64,000 nt of DNA, taken from contig NZ_CP094984.1 in NCBI RefSeq assembly GCF_022869865.1, positions 2,294,001-2,358,000 of the forward strand. The letters are read 5' to 3'. The notes under the pieces are model-generated. The model ran no database searches. It was not told the origin of the DNA and saw only the letters and a program-made list of their open reading frames with translations. The translations under genes were made by a program, and so were the position numbers. Shown piece by piece: positions 31,488 through 38,837 of the stretch; the first letter of the stretch is position 1, and each line of letters opens with the position of its first letter. The stretch is from Arthrobacter zhangbolii. GTDB taxonomy: Bacteria > Actinomycetota > Actinomycetes > Actinomycetales > Micrococcaceae.

Positions 31488-31560
31488 GCACCTCTAGCTC
31501 AATTGGCAGAGCAATTGACTCTTAATCAATGGGTTCCGGGTTCAAGTCCCGGGGGGTGCA
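31488..31560 (+). tRNA. tRNA-Lys (CTT), copy 2
   Basis: The same 73-nt cloverleaf as copy 1 with anticodon CTT. Unlike copy 1, the discriminator A is followed by CAG, so the 3' CCA must be added after transcription. It has its own upstream repeat and its own terminator. Confidence 0.96.
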
Positions 31561-31567
31561 CAGCGAG

Positions 31568-31610
31568 AAACCCCGTCCGGCCAGGCCCAGTGCCCGGCCA
31601 GGCGGGGTTT
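31568..31610. terminator. Bidirectional terminator between tRNA-Lys 2 and rtcB
   Basis: AAACCCCG and CGGGGTTT flank an inner GGCC-rich stem, followed by TTCT on the plus strand and preceded by A-rich DNA. It lies between the tRNA and the convergent rtcB stop. Confidence 0.85.
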
Positions 31611-31637
31611 TCTGTTGCCGGCGCCGGGTGCCGAACC

Positions 31638-32810
31638 CTAGTCGCCTTTTACGTTCACGATCTGCCGCAGCACGTGCCGCACCGACACCAGGTCCTTCGC
31701 ATCCGCCATCACCGTGTCGATGTCCTTGTACGCAGCCGGGATTTCGTCAATGAAGGCGGCAGTGTCACGGTATTCAATGCCGGCCATGGCCTGCCGCAGC
31801 TGGTCCCGGCTGAACGTCCTGCGCGCCCGGGTGCGCGAAAACTGCCGGCCTGCTCCGTGCGGGGCCGAGTTCAGGGACGGAGCATAGCCCTTGCCTTCCA
31901 CCACGTACGACGCCGTGCCCATGGAACCGGGGATCAGGCCGGCACGGCCGGGCGAGGCGTCAATGGCGCCCTTGCGTGAGAGCCAGACCTTCCTGCCGTA
32001 GTGTTCTTCCACTTCCGTGTAATTGTGGTGGCAGTTGATCCGCTCCCGTTCCAGCACCCGCTCCCCCGTCCACGCACCGAAGCACGCCAGGACGCGGTCC
32101 ATCATTTCCTCCCGGTTCAGGAGGGCGAATTTCTGCGCCCACATCAGTTCCGCTATGTAGCGGTCAAACTCCGGGGTGCCTTCCTCCAGGTAGGCAAGGT
32201 CCCGGTCGGGCAGCTTAATGGAGCGTCCGGTGCAGTAGGTCTGTGCAGCCTTGATGTGCCGCTGTGCGATTTTGTTTCCCACCCCGCGGGATCCCGAGTG
32301 CAGGAACAGCCAGACCGACTCTTCCTCGTCCAGGGATACCTCGATGAAGTGGTTGCCGGAGCCGAGGCTGCCAAGCTGCAGGCGCCAGTCCCGGAGATAA
32401 GCTGCAGGATCAAACCCGGCCGCGGCGGCGTCGTCGGCCAGTTCCCCTGTCCGGGTCCCGGCGGATGCGGTGAGGACCTTGTTGTTATGTCCGGCGGAAA
32501 GCGGAACGGCCCGTTCAATGGCCTCCCGCAGTTTCCGGTGGTCCAGGCCCGCTATGTCCGAAGCCCGGTGTCCGGTCCGGACCGCGATCATGCCGCAGCC
32601 GATATCGACGCCGACGGCGGCCGGAACGACAGCACCCAGTGCAGGGATAACGGATCCCACGGCCGCGCCCTTGCCCAGATGCGCGTCCGGCATGGAGGCC
32701 AGGTGCGGATAGATAAACGGCATCTGCGCGGTCAGCCTGTTCTGTGCCAGCGTTGCCTCGTCAATGACACTGGCAAAGTTCAGGTACTTTTCGCTGATTC
32801 TCTGTTCCAT
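31638..32810 (-). CDS. rtcB: RNA ligase RtcB family protein
   Basis: 390 residues. GTP- and Mn-dependent ligase that joins 2',3'-cyclic or 3'-phosphate RNA ends to 5'-OH ends, used in tRNA repair and splicing. Metal and catalytic residues are in place: VGVDIGCGM (Asp, Cys), GSGNHFIEV (His), LFLHSGSRGVGN (His), CHHNYTEVEEH (His) and the guanylated His in APHGAGRQFS. It is about 90 residues shorter than archaeal RtcB, like the short bacterial group. No archease or rtcA/rtcR gene is adjacent. GGAAGGCGG precedes the ATG. It lies head-on to the tRNA-Lys pair. Confidence 0.94.
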   Translation of the reverse strand: MEQRISEKYLNFASVIDEATLAQNRLTAQMPFIYPHLASMPDAHLGKGAAVGSVIPALGAVVPAAVGVDIGCGMIAVRTGHRASDIAGLDHRKLREAIERAVPLSAGHNNKVLTASAGTRTGELADDAAAAGFDPAAYLRDWRLQLGSLGSGNHFIEVSLDEEESVWLFLHSGSRGVGNKIAQRHIKAAQTYCTGRSIKLPDRDLAYLEEGTPEFDRYIAELMWAQKFALLNREEMMDRVLACFGAWTGERVLERERINCHHNYTEVEEHYGRKVWLSRKGAIDASPGRAGLIPGSMGTASYVVEGKGYAPSLNSAPHGAGRQFSRTRARRTFSRDQLRQAMAGIEYRDTAAFIDEIPAAYKDIDTVMADAKDLVSVRHVLRQIVNVKGD

Positions 32811-32847
32811 GAACCGCCTTCCGGATCAGGGCTACGGCTTAAAGCAA

Positions 32848-32876
32848 AGGAGGCACATCCGGCGGATGTGCCTCCT
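32848..32876 (-). terminator. Terminator after the MarR gene
   Basis: Perfect 13-bp inverted repeat (AGGAGGCACATCC and complement, 3-nt loop), followed on the minus strand by TTTGCTTTAA. It lies between the MarR gene stop and rtcB, so rtcB should have its own promoter in the remaining 37 bp or depend on readthrough. Confidence 0.85.
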
Positions 32877-32898
32877 ATAAACATAGGTGCCCGTGGAG

Positions 32899-33405
32899 TC
32901 AGCGGCTCTCGGCCGCGGCCTCGGGAATAATCTCCAGGCCGGCGCCGGGCGGGAGGGGAAGCCCGGGGACATCCACCGCAACCTGCCAGCGCGGGCTGCC
33001 CAGCTCTCTGATCACCTTGCGCAGCTGGCTCCGCAGGTCCTCGGACATAAGCTCACCGTCATCGAGCAGCGTCCGCTCAATGTTCTGGGCCTCGGTCAGT
33101 GCTTCTTTGCCCTGAGCAGTAATGGTCACCATGTGACTGCGCTTGTCCAGGTCATTGCGTACGCGCGTCACGTGGCCGTGGGCTTCAAGGCGTGCCAGGG
33201 TTTTCCCCATGGTCTGCGCCTGAACACGCACCAGCTGCGCCAGACGTGCCTGTGTCATTGGTCCCTGCGTCTCCAGAACACCCAACGCGATGACACCTGC
33301 ATGGGTCAGTCCGATGCTGACCAAACGTTCATTCCAGGCGTGCTCTACGAGGCGTGCTGCTGTAGACAGCAGGCGACCGGTGGGCCAACGCTCCATATCC
33401 GGCAT
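32899..33405 (-). CDS. MarR-family transcriptional regulator
   Basis: 168 residues. Winged helix-turn-helix core: GVIALGVLETQGPMTQARLAQLVRVQAQTMGKTLARLEAHGHVTRVRNDLDKRSHMVTITAQGKE. The basic DKRSHMV wing is typical. Terminal helices would make the dimer interface; a 25-residue Pro-rich tail follows. Divergent from bcp (150 bp apart), so it may repress itself and perhaps the peroxiredoxin gene. The ligand is unknown. A possible operator, TAACAGTCAGTTTGCTGATAA, lies near 33438-33458 but is imperfect. Confidence 0.9.
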   Translation of the reverse strand: MPDMERWPTGRLLSTAARLVEHAWNERLVSIGLTHAGVIALGVLETQGPMTQARLAQLVRVQAQTMGKTLARLEAHGHVTRVRNDLDKRSHMVTITAQGKEALTEAQNIERTLLDDGELMSEDLRSQLRKVIRELGSPRWQVAVDVPGLPLPPGAGLEIIPEAAAESR

Positions 33406-33554
33406 AAAATAAAACTCTTCCTCTCGGCTTCGGACTCGCAGTAACAGTCAGTTTGCTGATAACGCGCGGATCCACAGACTAGGATAGCCACCCTGCGTTG
33501 GAATGTCGCGTTCGGACGCACCGAACACGAAATCTAGATCTTAGGAGAGACACA

Positions 33555-34022
33555 ATGCCCCGCCTCAGCCCGGCCGAAACAGCACCGGATTTCACCCTGT
33601 CCGCCTCCGACGGAAGCACCGTCTCGCTGGCCGATATGCGCGGCAGCAACACCATTGTGTACTTCTACCCTGCCGCCGCCACTCCCGGCTGCACTACCGA
33701 GGCGTGCGATTTCCGCGACAACCTGAACAGCCTCAAGAGCGCCGGGTACACCGTCCTGGGCATCTCACCCGACCCGGTGGATAAGCTGGCGAAGTTCGCC
33801 GACTCCGAGGGGCTGAACTTCCCGCTGCTCTCCGACGAGGACCACGCCGTCGCCGAAGCGTACGGCGCCTGGGGCGAGAAAAAGAACTATGGCCGCACCT
33901 ACGAGGGTCTGATCAGGTCAACGGTGGTGGTGGATCCCGAGGGAAAGGTTTCCCTCGCCCAGTACAACGTCAAAGCCACCGGACATGTTTCCAAGCTGCG
34001 CCGTGATCTGGGGCTCGATTAA
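33555..34022 (+). CDS. bcp: Thiol peroxidase (Bcp/PrxQ-type peroxiredoxin)
   Basis: 155 residues from the ATG preceded by TTAGGAGAGACACA. It reduces H2O2 and organic peroxides with thioredoxin-type donors. APDFTLSASDG opens the thioredoxin fold. YPAAATPGCTTEACDFRD carries the peroxidatic Cys and the resolving Cys five residues later, the atypical two-Cys PrxQ arrangement. GISPDPVDKLAKFA and FPLLSDEDHAVAEAYGAWGEK are also diagnostic. The longer frame from 33498 is not supported. tRNA-Leu follows. Confidence 0.94.
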   Translation: MPRLSPAETAPDFTLSASDGSTVSLADMRGSNTIVYFYPAAATPGCTTEACDFRDNLNSLKSAGYTVLGISPDPVDKLAKFADSEGLNFPLLSDEDHAVAEAYGAWGEKKNYGRTYEGLIRSTVVVDPEGKVSLAQYNVKATGHVSKLRRDLGLD

Positions 34023-34079
34023 CCTCGGGTACACTGGAGGCTGGTTTCCCGGCCGCGCCTGCGGCAGGCCGGCGACCAC

Positions 34080-34164
34080 GCGCGAGTGGCGAAATTGGCA
34101 GACGCGCTGGATTTAGGTTCCAGTGTCTTCGGACGTGTGGGTTCAAGTCCCTCCTCGCGCACCA
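34080..34164 (+). tRNA. tRNA-Leu (TAG)
   Basis: Class II tRNA with a long variable arm. Acceptor GCGCGAG/CTCGCGC, anticodon stem CTGGA/TCCAG around the loop TTTAGGT (anticodon TAG), variable arm near TGTCTTCGGACG, T arm TGGGTTCAAGTCCCT, discriminator A and encoded CCA. It lies 57 bp after bcp. Confidence 0.96.
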
Positions 34165-34166
34165 GC

Positions 34167-34198
34167 AAAAGCCCCGGTCTTCGGACCGGGGCTTTTTT
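34167..34198 (+). terminator. tRNA-Leu terminator
   Basis: AAAAGCCCCGGTC, TTCGG-type loop, GACCGGGGCTTTTTT: a 13-bp GC-rich stem with a T run, three bases after the CCA end. Confidence 0.93.
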
Positions 34199-34319
34199 GC
34201 TGCCCTCCGCCAGCCCTGCCGCACCCGAACCGCAAAGGCGTGACCAAATCGTGACCGCGCCGGGGGTGTCGTATTTCACGTAACAGAAACACTTCGCCAT
34301 TAGGCTCTGTCCATACGTT

Positions 34320-34355
34320 TGTGTCCGAGGACACATTCGGCCGGTATGCCGGCCG
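34320..34355. promoter_or_regulatory. Two adjacent dyads upstream of the peptide-binding protein gene
   Basis: TGTGTCCGAGGACACA (34320-34335, 7-bp arms, 2-bp centre) is followed two bases later by CGGCCGG/CCGGCCG (34338-34355, 4-bp centre). The first has the form of a transcription-factor operator; the second could be an operator or an RNA hairpin. They lie 49-84 bp before the ATG at 34404. Confidence 0.5.
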
Positions 34356-34403
34356 CAGGCAACACTCGCCTTAGCGTTTACCCGCCCTAGAGGAGTACCG
34401 AAT

Positions 34404-36098
34404 ATGTTCCCAGCAGACAGAGTCCGGAAAGGCCGTTCCGCGAAGAAACGCGCGTCCGCCCTGACCGCAGGCCTGGCCCTGAGCGCTCTTGTGCTCTCCG
34501 GCTGTGCCCAAAGCAACCGTGAAGAAGGCGACGCCGGCAACTCCGGCGACGTTGACGGCACCTTCGTTTTCGCCGCGTCCTCGGACCCCAAGTCCCTGGA
34601 CCCCGCTTTCGCCTCCGACGGCGAGTCCTTCCGCGTCAGCCGCCAGATCTTCGAAGGGCTGGTGGGCGTGGAGCCCGGAACGGCCGACCCGGCACCGCTG
34701 CTGGCCAAGTCGTGGGAAAACTCCGAAGACGGCATGACCTACACCTTTGATCTTGAAGAAGGCGTCACGTTCCATGACGGCACCGACTTCAACGCCGAAG
34801 CCGTCTGCGCCAACTTCGAGCGCTGGTACAACTTCAGCGGCATCCAGCAGGCGGAAAGCCAGGCGTACTACTACGGCATGCTCTTCAAGGGCTTCTCGGA
34901 TTCCCCCGAAACGGCTACGTACAAGTCCTGCGAGGCGCCCTCGGACACCGAGGCCGTTATTACGCTGAACAAGCCGTTCGCCGGTTTCGTTGCCGCCCTG
35001 TCCCTGCCGGCATTCGCGATGCAGAGCCCTGCTGCCATGGAGGAATTCGGCGCCAATGAATCCTCCGGCACCGCTGAGGCACCTGAACTGACCGAATATG
35101 CCAAGAACCACCCCACCGGCACCGGACCCTACAAGTTCGACGCCTGGGATGTCGGCAGCCAGCTGACGCTTTCCCTGAACGAGGATTACTGGGGCGGGGA
35201 AGAAGCCCAGGTCACCGACATCATCTTCCGCGTGATCGATGATCCGCAGGCCCGCCGCCAGTCGCTGGAATCCGGCGACATTGACGGCTACGACCTGGTG
35301 GCACCGGCTGACACCGAATCCCTGGCCGCGGCCGGTTTCAAGGTTGTTCCCCGGGATCCCTTCACCATCCTTTACCTGGGCATGAACCAGCAGGTACCGG
35401 AACTGGCTGATGTAAAGGTCCGCCAGGCCATCTCCCACGCCATCGACAAGGACGCCCTGGTTTCCCAGACCCTTCCCGAAGGCACCAAGGTGGCCACGCA
35501 GTTCATCCCCGAGGTAGTCAACGGCTACAACGAGGACGTCACCACCTACGAATACGATCCCGAGAAGGCCAAGTCGCTCCTGGCCGAAGCCGGTTACCCT
35601 GACGGTTTCACCATCGACTTCAACTACCCCACCGGCGTCTCCCGTCCGTACATGCCCACCCCGGAGCAGGTATTCACCAACCTCAGCGCCCAGCTGGGCG
35701 AGGTAGGCATCAAGGTCAATCCGCTGCCGAACAAGTGGTCCCCGGACTACCTTGACCGGGTCCAGGCCGGACCCGATCACGGCCTGCACCTGCTGGGCTG
35801 GACCGGCGACTACAACGACACCGACAACTTTGTTGGCGTGTTCTTCGGCCAGGAGAAGCCCGAATTCGGCTTCAACAACCCGGAAATCTTCGCCTCACTG
35901 GAAGAAGCACGCCAGGTGTCCAAGCTCGAAGAGCAGACCCCGCTCTACGAGCAGATCAATGAAGACATCGCCCAGTTCGTGCCGGCAGTACCGCTGGCCC
36001 ACCCGGCGCCGTCGCTCGCGTTCTCTGAGCGGGTGGATTCCTACCCGGCCAGCCCCGTGAATGACGAAGTGTTCAACCAGATCAAGCTCAACAAGTAG
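34404..36098 (+). CDS. Peptide ABC transporter substrate-binding lipoprotein (copy 1)
   Basis: 564 residues, SBP family 5 (DppA/OppA type). Lipoprotein signal peptide: basic N-terminus, hydrophobic core ALTAGLALSALVL and lipobox LSGC at about residue 33. Family landmarks are PKSLDPAFASDGESFRVSRQIFEGLVG, GVTFHDGTDFNAEAVCANFERW, GTGPYKF, VRQAISHAIDKDALV and FVPAVPLAH near the end. AGAGGAG precedes the ATG. It feeds the two permeases directly downstream. A paralogue with the same SFRVSRQ signature lies at 40684. Likely ligand: a di- or oligopeptide, possibly another small solute. Confidence 0.93.
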   Translation: MFPADRVRKGRSAKKRASALTAGLALSALVLSGCAQSNREEGDAGNSGDVDGTFVFAASSDPKSLDPAFASDGESFRVSRQIFEGLVGVEPGTADPAPLLAKSWENSEDGMTYTFDLEEGVTFHDGTDFNAEAVCANFERWYNFSGIQQAESQAYYYGMLFKGFSDSPETATYKSCEAPSDTEAVITLNKPFAGFVAALSLPAFAMQSPAAMEEFGANESSGTAEAPELTEYAKNHPTGTGPYKFDAWDVGSQLTLSLNEDYWGGEEAQVTDIIFRVIDDPQARRQSLESGDIDGYDLVAPADTESLAAAGFKVVPRDPFTILYLGMNQQVPELADVKVRQAISHAIDKDALVSQTLPEGTKVATQFIPEVVNGYNEDVTTYEYDPEKAKSLLAEAGYPDGFTIDFNYPTGVSRPYMPTPEQVFTNLSAQLGEVGIKVNPLPNKWSPDYLDRVQAGPDHGLHLLGWTGDYNDTDNFVGVFFGQEKPEFGFNNPEIFASLEEARQVSKLEEQTPLYEQINEDIAQFVPAVPLAHPAPSLAFSERVDSYPASPVNDEVFNQIKLNK

Positions 36099-36105
36099 CG
36101 CAGCG

Positions 36106-36136
36106 AAGGCCGGGGACCCCAGCGGTCCCCGGCCTT
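36106..36136 (+). terminator. Attenuating hairpin between binding-protein and permease genes
   Basis: AAGGCCGGGGACC pairs with GGTCCCCGGCCTT over a 5-nt loop, followed by TATG. It probably lowers readthrough, so that more binding protein than permease is made. It also rules out an ATG start at 36138 for the permease. Confidence 0.8.
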
Positions 36137-36200
36137 TATGCGTGTTCCAGTCTTTTTCCCCACCAGATCCTCCAGCTCCCACGGCTGGGAAAGGACGCTC

Positions 36201-37205
36201 GTGCTACGAGTCATCGGCAAACGCCTGCTTATGCTGATTCCCACCCTGATAGGCCTCTCCATCCTGCTGTTCCTGTGGGTGCGCAACCTGCCCGGCGGGC
36301 CGGCCACCGCCCTGCTCGGCGATAAGGCCTCACCTGAAGCCATCGCCAACATCAATAAGGCCTACGGATTCGACCGCCCCCTGATCGAGCAGTACTTCAC
36401 TTACGTGGGGAAGCTCCTGCAGGGCGATTTCGGCACGTCCATCGTCACCGGCCGCCCCGTCCTGGAGGAATTCGCCACACGCTTCCCGGCCACCGTGGAA
36501 CTGGCGGTCGTGGCCCTGATCTTCGCGATCGGCATCGGCATTCCCCTCGGCTACCTGGCAGCCCGGCATTACGGCCGCTTCTGGGACCACGGCTCGGTGG
36601 TCCTTTCCCTGATCGGAATCACCGTTCCGGTGTTCTTCCTCGCCTTCATCCTCAAATGGGTACTGGCCATTCAGCTCGGCTGGTTCCCCACCGACGGACG
36701 CCAGGATCCGCGTATCAACGCCACCCATGTGACGGACTTTTATGTGCTCGACGGTTTACTGACCCGGGAATGGGACGCCTCCTGGGACGCCATCATGCAC
36801 CTGGTGCTTCCGGCCATTGCCCTGGGCACCATCCCACTGGCGATCATCGTACGTATTACGCGTGCTTCAGTCCTGGAAGTCCAGGGTGCCGACTACGTCC
36901 GTACCGCCCGGGCCAAGGGCCTGATGGAAAAAACCATCCGCGGCCGGTTTGTCCTGCGCAACGCCATGCTGCCGGTAACCACCACCATCGGCCTGCAGAC
37001 CGGGCTCCTGATCTCGGGGGCGGTGCTCACCGAGACAGTCTTCGCGTTCAGCGGTATAGGCCGGTTCCTGCGGGATGCCATTTTCGCCCTCGACTATCCC
37101 GTCCTGCAGGGCTTCATCGTCTTTATCGCCATAGCGTATTCACTTATCAACCTGCTGGTTGATGTGTCCTATGGCTTCATCGATCCTAGGGTGCGTGTCC
37201 AGTGA
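36201..37205 (+). CDS. Peptide ABC transporter permease (DppB type)
   Basis: 334 residues from the GTG giving VLRVIGKRLLML; the longer frame starts inside the hairpin tail. N-terminal helix LIPTLIGLSILLFLWV, then the DppB-type extracytoplasmic loop (LPGGPATALLGDKASPEAIANINKAYGFD) and five further helices. The EAA motif AIIVRITRASVLEVQGADYVRTARAKGL contacts the ATPase. The stop overlaps the next permease start (GTGA), so the pair is translationally coupled. Confidence 0.94.
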   Translation: MLRVIGKRLLMLIPTLIGLSILLFLWVRNLPGGPATALLGDKASPEAIANINKAYGFDRPLIEQYFTYVGKLLQGDFGTSIVTGRPVLEEFATRFPATVELAVVALIFAIGIGIPLGYLAARHYGRFWDHGSVVLSLIGITVPVFFLAFILKWVLAIQLGWFPTDGRQDPRINATHVTDFYVLDGLLTREWDASWDAIMHLVLPAIALGTIPLAIIVRITRASVLEVQGADYVRTARAKGLMEKTIRGRFVLRNAMLPVTTTIGLQTGLLISGAVLTETVFAFSGIGRFLRDAIFALDYPVLQGFIVFIAIAYSLINLLVDVSYGFIDPRVRVQ

Positions 37206-38146
37206 GTACTACTCTGCCTCCCGCCGCGGGCGGGTCCGTTCTTCCCGAAGGCGCACCCACCGCCAAGCCGGCCACCGGAAGCGGCATGTGGAAGGATGCC
37301 TTCCGCAGGCTGCGCCGCAACCCGGCCGCTATTGCCGGTGCCGTCATTGTTGGCCTGTTTGTCCTCGTGGCCATTCTTGCCCCGCTGCTGGCCCCGTACG
37401 GCGGCAATGACTTGCCCGGCCGGACCGAAATCACGCCTACCAGCATTCCGGGACCAGGTGATATCGACGGATATCCGCTGGGCCTGGACCGCTTCGGCGG
37501 AGACGTGCTCTCCAAGCTCATCTGGGGCGCCCGGGCATCGCTGATCATCGGCGTGGTCTCCACGGCACTCGGCCTGCTGGGCGGAATGCTCCTGGGCGTC
37601 ATTGCCGGCGGCCTGGGCGGCTGGGTGGACAGCGTCATCATGCGTTTTGTGGACATCCTGCTCTCCGTGCCGAACCTGCTGCTCGCAGTAAGCATTGCCG
37701 CGCTGATGGGCCAAAGCTCCATGGCGATCATGATCGCCATCGGCGTTTCCCAGGTGCCGATCTTCGCCCGCCTGCTGCGTTCGTCGATGATTTCCCAGCG
37801 CAGCGCGGACTACATCCTCTCCGCGCAGACCCTCGGCCTGAGCCGGCGGACCATCACCATGAGCCACCTGCTGCCCAACAGCACGGGTCCGCTGATTGTG
37901 CAGGCCACGCTGACGCTGGCAACGGCCGTCATTGACGCCGCAGCCCTGTCCTTCCTCGGCCTCGGCGGCGGACTGCCGCAGACCGCCGAGTGGGGCCGGA
38001 TGCTTACCTACGCCCAGGCTGAACTGGCCGTAGCCCCGCAGCTGGCGTTCCTGCCCGGCATTTGCATCGCCATTACCGCGCTTGGCTTCACCCTGCTGGG
38101 TGAGTCACTGCGTGAAGCTCTGGATCCAAAGACCCGGCGCAAGTAA
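37202..38146 (+). CDS. Peptide ABC transporter permease (DppC type)
   Basis: 314 residues, GTG start overlapping the previous stop. An N-terminal Pro/Ala tail precedes KDAFRRLRRNPAAIAGAVIVGLFVLVAI, the characteristic first helix of DppC proteins. PLGLDRFGGDVLSKLIWGARASLIIGVVS follows, then the EAA loop RLLRSSMISQRSADYILSAQTLGLSRRTIT and four more helices. It ends shortly before a strong bidirectional terminator. No ATPase gene follows on this strand; it lies on the opposite strand at 38.8-40.6 kb. Confidence 0.94.
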   Translation: MSTTLPPAAGGSVLPEGAPTAKPATGSGMWKDAFRRLRRNPAAIAGAVIVGLFVLVAILAPLLAPYGGNDLPGRTEITPTSIPGPGDIDGYPLGLDRFGGDVLSKLIWGARASLIIGVVSTALGLLGGMLLGVIAGGLGGWVDSVIMRFVDILLSVPNLLLAVSIAALMGQSSMAIMIAIGVSQVPIFARLLRSSMISQRSADYILSAQTLGLSRRTITMSHLLPNSTGPLIVQATLTLATAVIDAAALSFLGLGGGLPQTAEWGRMLTYAQAELAVAPQLAFLPGICIAITALGFTLLGESLREALDPKTRRK

Positions 38147-38172
38147 CAGCACGCGCCGGGCCGGTCCCGGGT

Positions 38173-38220
38173 ATTAAAAGGGAAGGTCCCCTCCGGCTGG
38201 AGGGGACCTTCCCTTTTAAT
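38173..38220. terminator. Bidirectional terminator
   Basis: Perfect 22-bp inverted repeat with a 4-nt loop. ATTAAAAGGG on one side and CCCTTTTAAT on the other give A/T runs in both directions. It separates the convergent DppC-type and TPR-protein genes. Confidence 0.95.
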
Positions 38221-38232
38221 GGGCGGTTCTTC

Positions 38233-38835
38233 TTAATGGGGCGGTTCTTCGTCGAGCGACACGAGGTACTCGGCGTTTCCCCGGATGGCCGGCACATACC
38301 GCTGCAGTTCCGGGGAATCGACATGCTCGGCCATCAGGAACAGCAGGCCGGCCAGGGCACGGTCCGCGCGGCCTGCTGCGTGCAGGGTCAGGGCCTCGAA
38401 GACCCCCAGCGACACCGAGCCGGGAAACTCCTGCCGGGCACGGGCAAAAACGGCCAGGGACTCCTCCATGCGCCCCAGGTTCCGCAGGGTGCTGCCGTAC
38501 TGAAGGCAGCACCTGCGCAATACGTCCCCCGAGAGGCCTGCCGCCAGGGCCTGTTCGTAGTACCCGGCGGCTTCCTCCTCCCGCCCGGCGGTGTCATGCG
38601 CCCCGCCGACCTCATAGAGGACCCGGGCGTTGCCCGGGTGCCGCCGCAGTACGCCCAGAAGGGCGGTGATGGTCGGCGCCATGTCCGCCCGGTCCCGGGC
38701 CGCGAACAACCCGTCCAGCTCGGCTTCCAGGGCACCGTCCAGGTCCTCCGCCGGCGCCCCGGCCGGCCGATCTGTTGGCTCCCCGGCCGGTTTCCCCGGC
38801 GCCCGGTCCCCCGCCGGACCCGACGTCGGCATCAT
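38233..38835 (-). CDS. Tetratricopeptide-repeat protein
   Basis: 200 residues. A 30-residue Pro/Gly/Ala-rich N-terminus precedes about four TPR-like helix pairs: TITALLGVLRRHPGNARVLYEVGGAHDTAGREEEAAGYYEQALAAG, VLRRCCLQYGSTLRNLGRMEESLAVFARARQEFP, and VFEALTLHAAGRADRALAGLLFLM. This resembles the small TPR proteins sometimes called TPR-repeat containing proteins next to transporter genes; a role in protein-protein contact is likely. It starts 2 bp after the ATPase stop on the same strand, so it is cotranscribed with it. Function unknown. Confidence 0.8.
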   Translation of the reverse strand: MMPTSGPAGDRAPGKPAGEPTDRPAGAPAEDLDGALEAELDGLFAARDRADMAPTITALLGVLRRHPGNARVLYEVGGAHDTAGREEEAAGYYEQALAAGLSGDVLRRCCLQYGSTLRNLGRMEESLAVFARARQEFPGSVSLGVFEALTLHAAGRADRALAGLLFLMAEHVDSPELQRYVPAIRGNAEYLVSLDEEPPH

Positions 38836-38837
38836 GA

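Noticed and set aside
36138-36200. Longer N-terminus for the DppB-type permease
   Set aside because: It starts inside the tail of a strong hairpin and adds residues not seen in the family.
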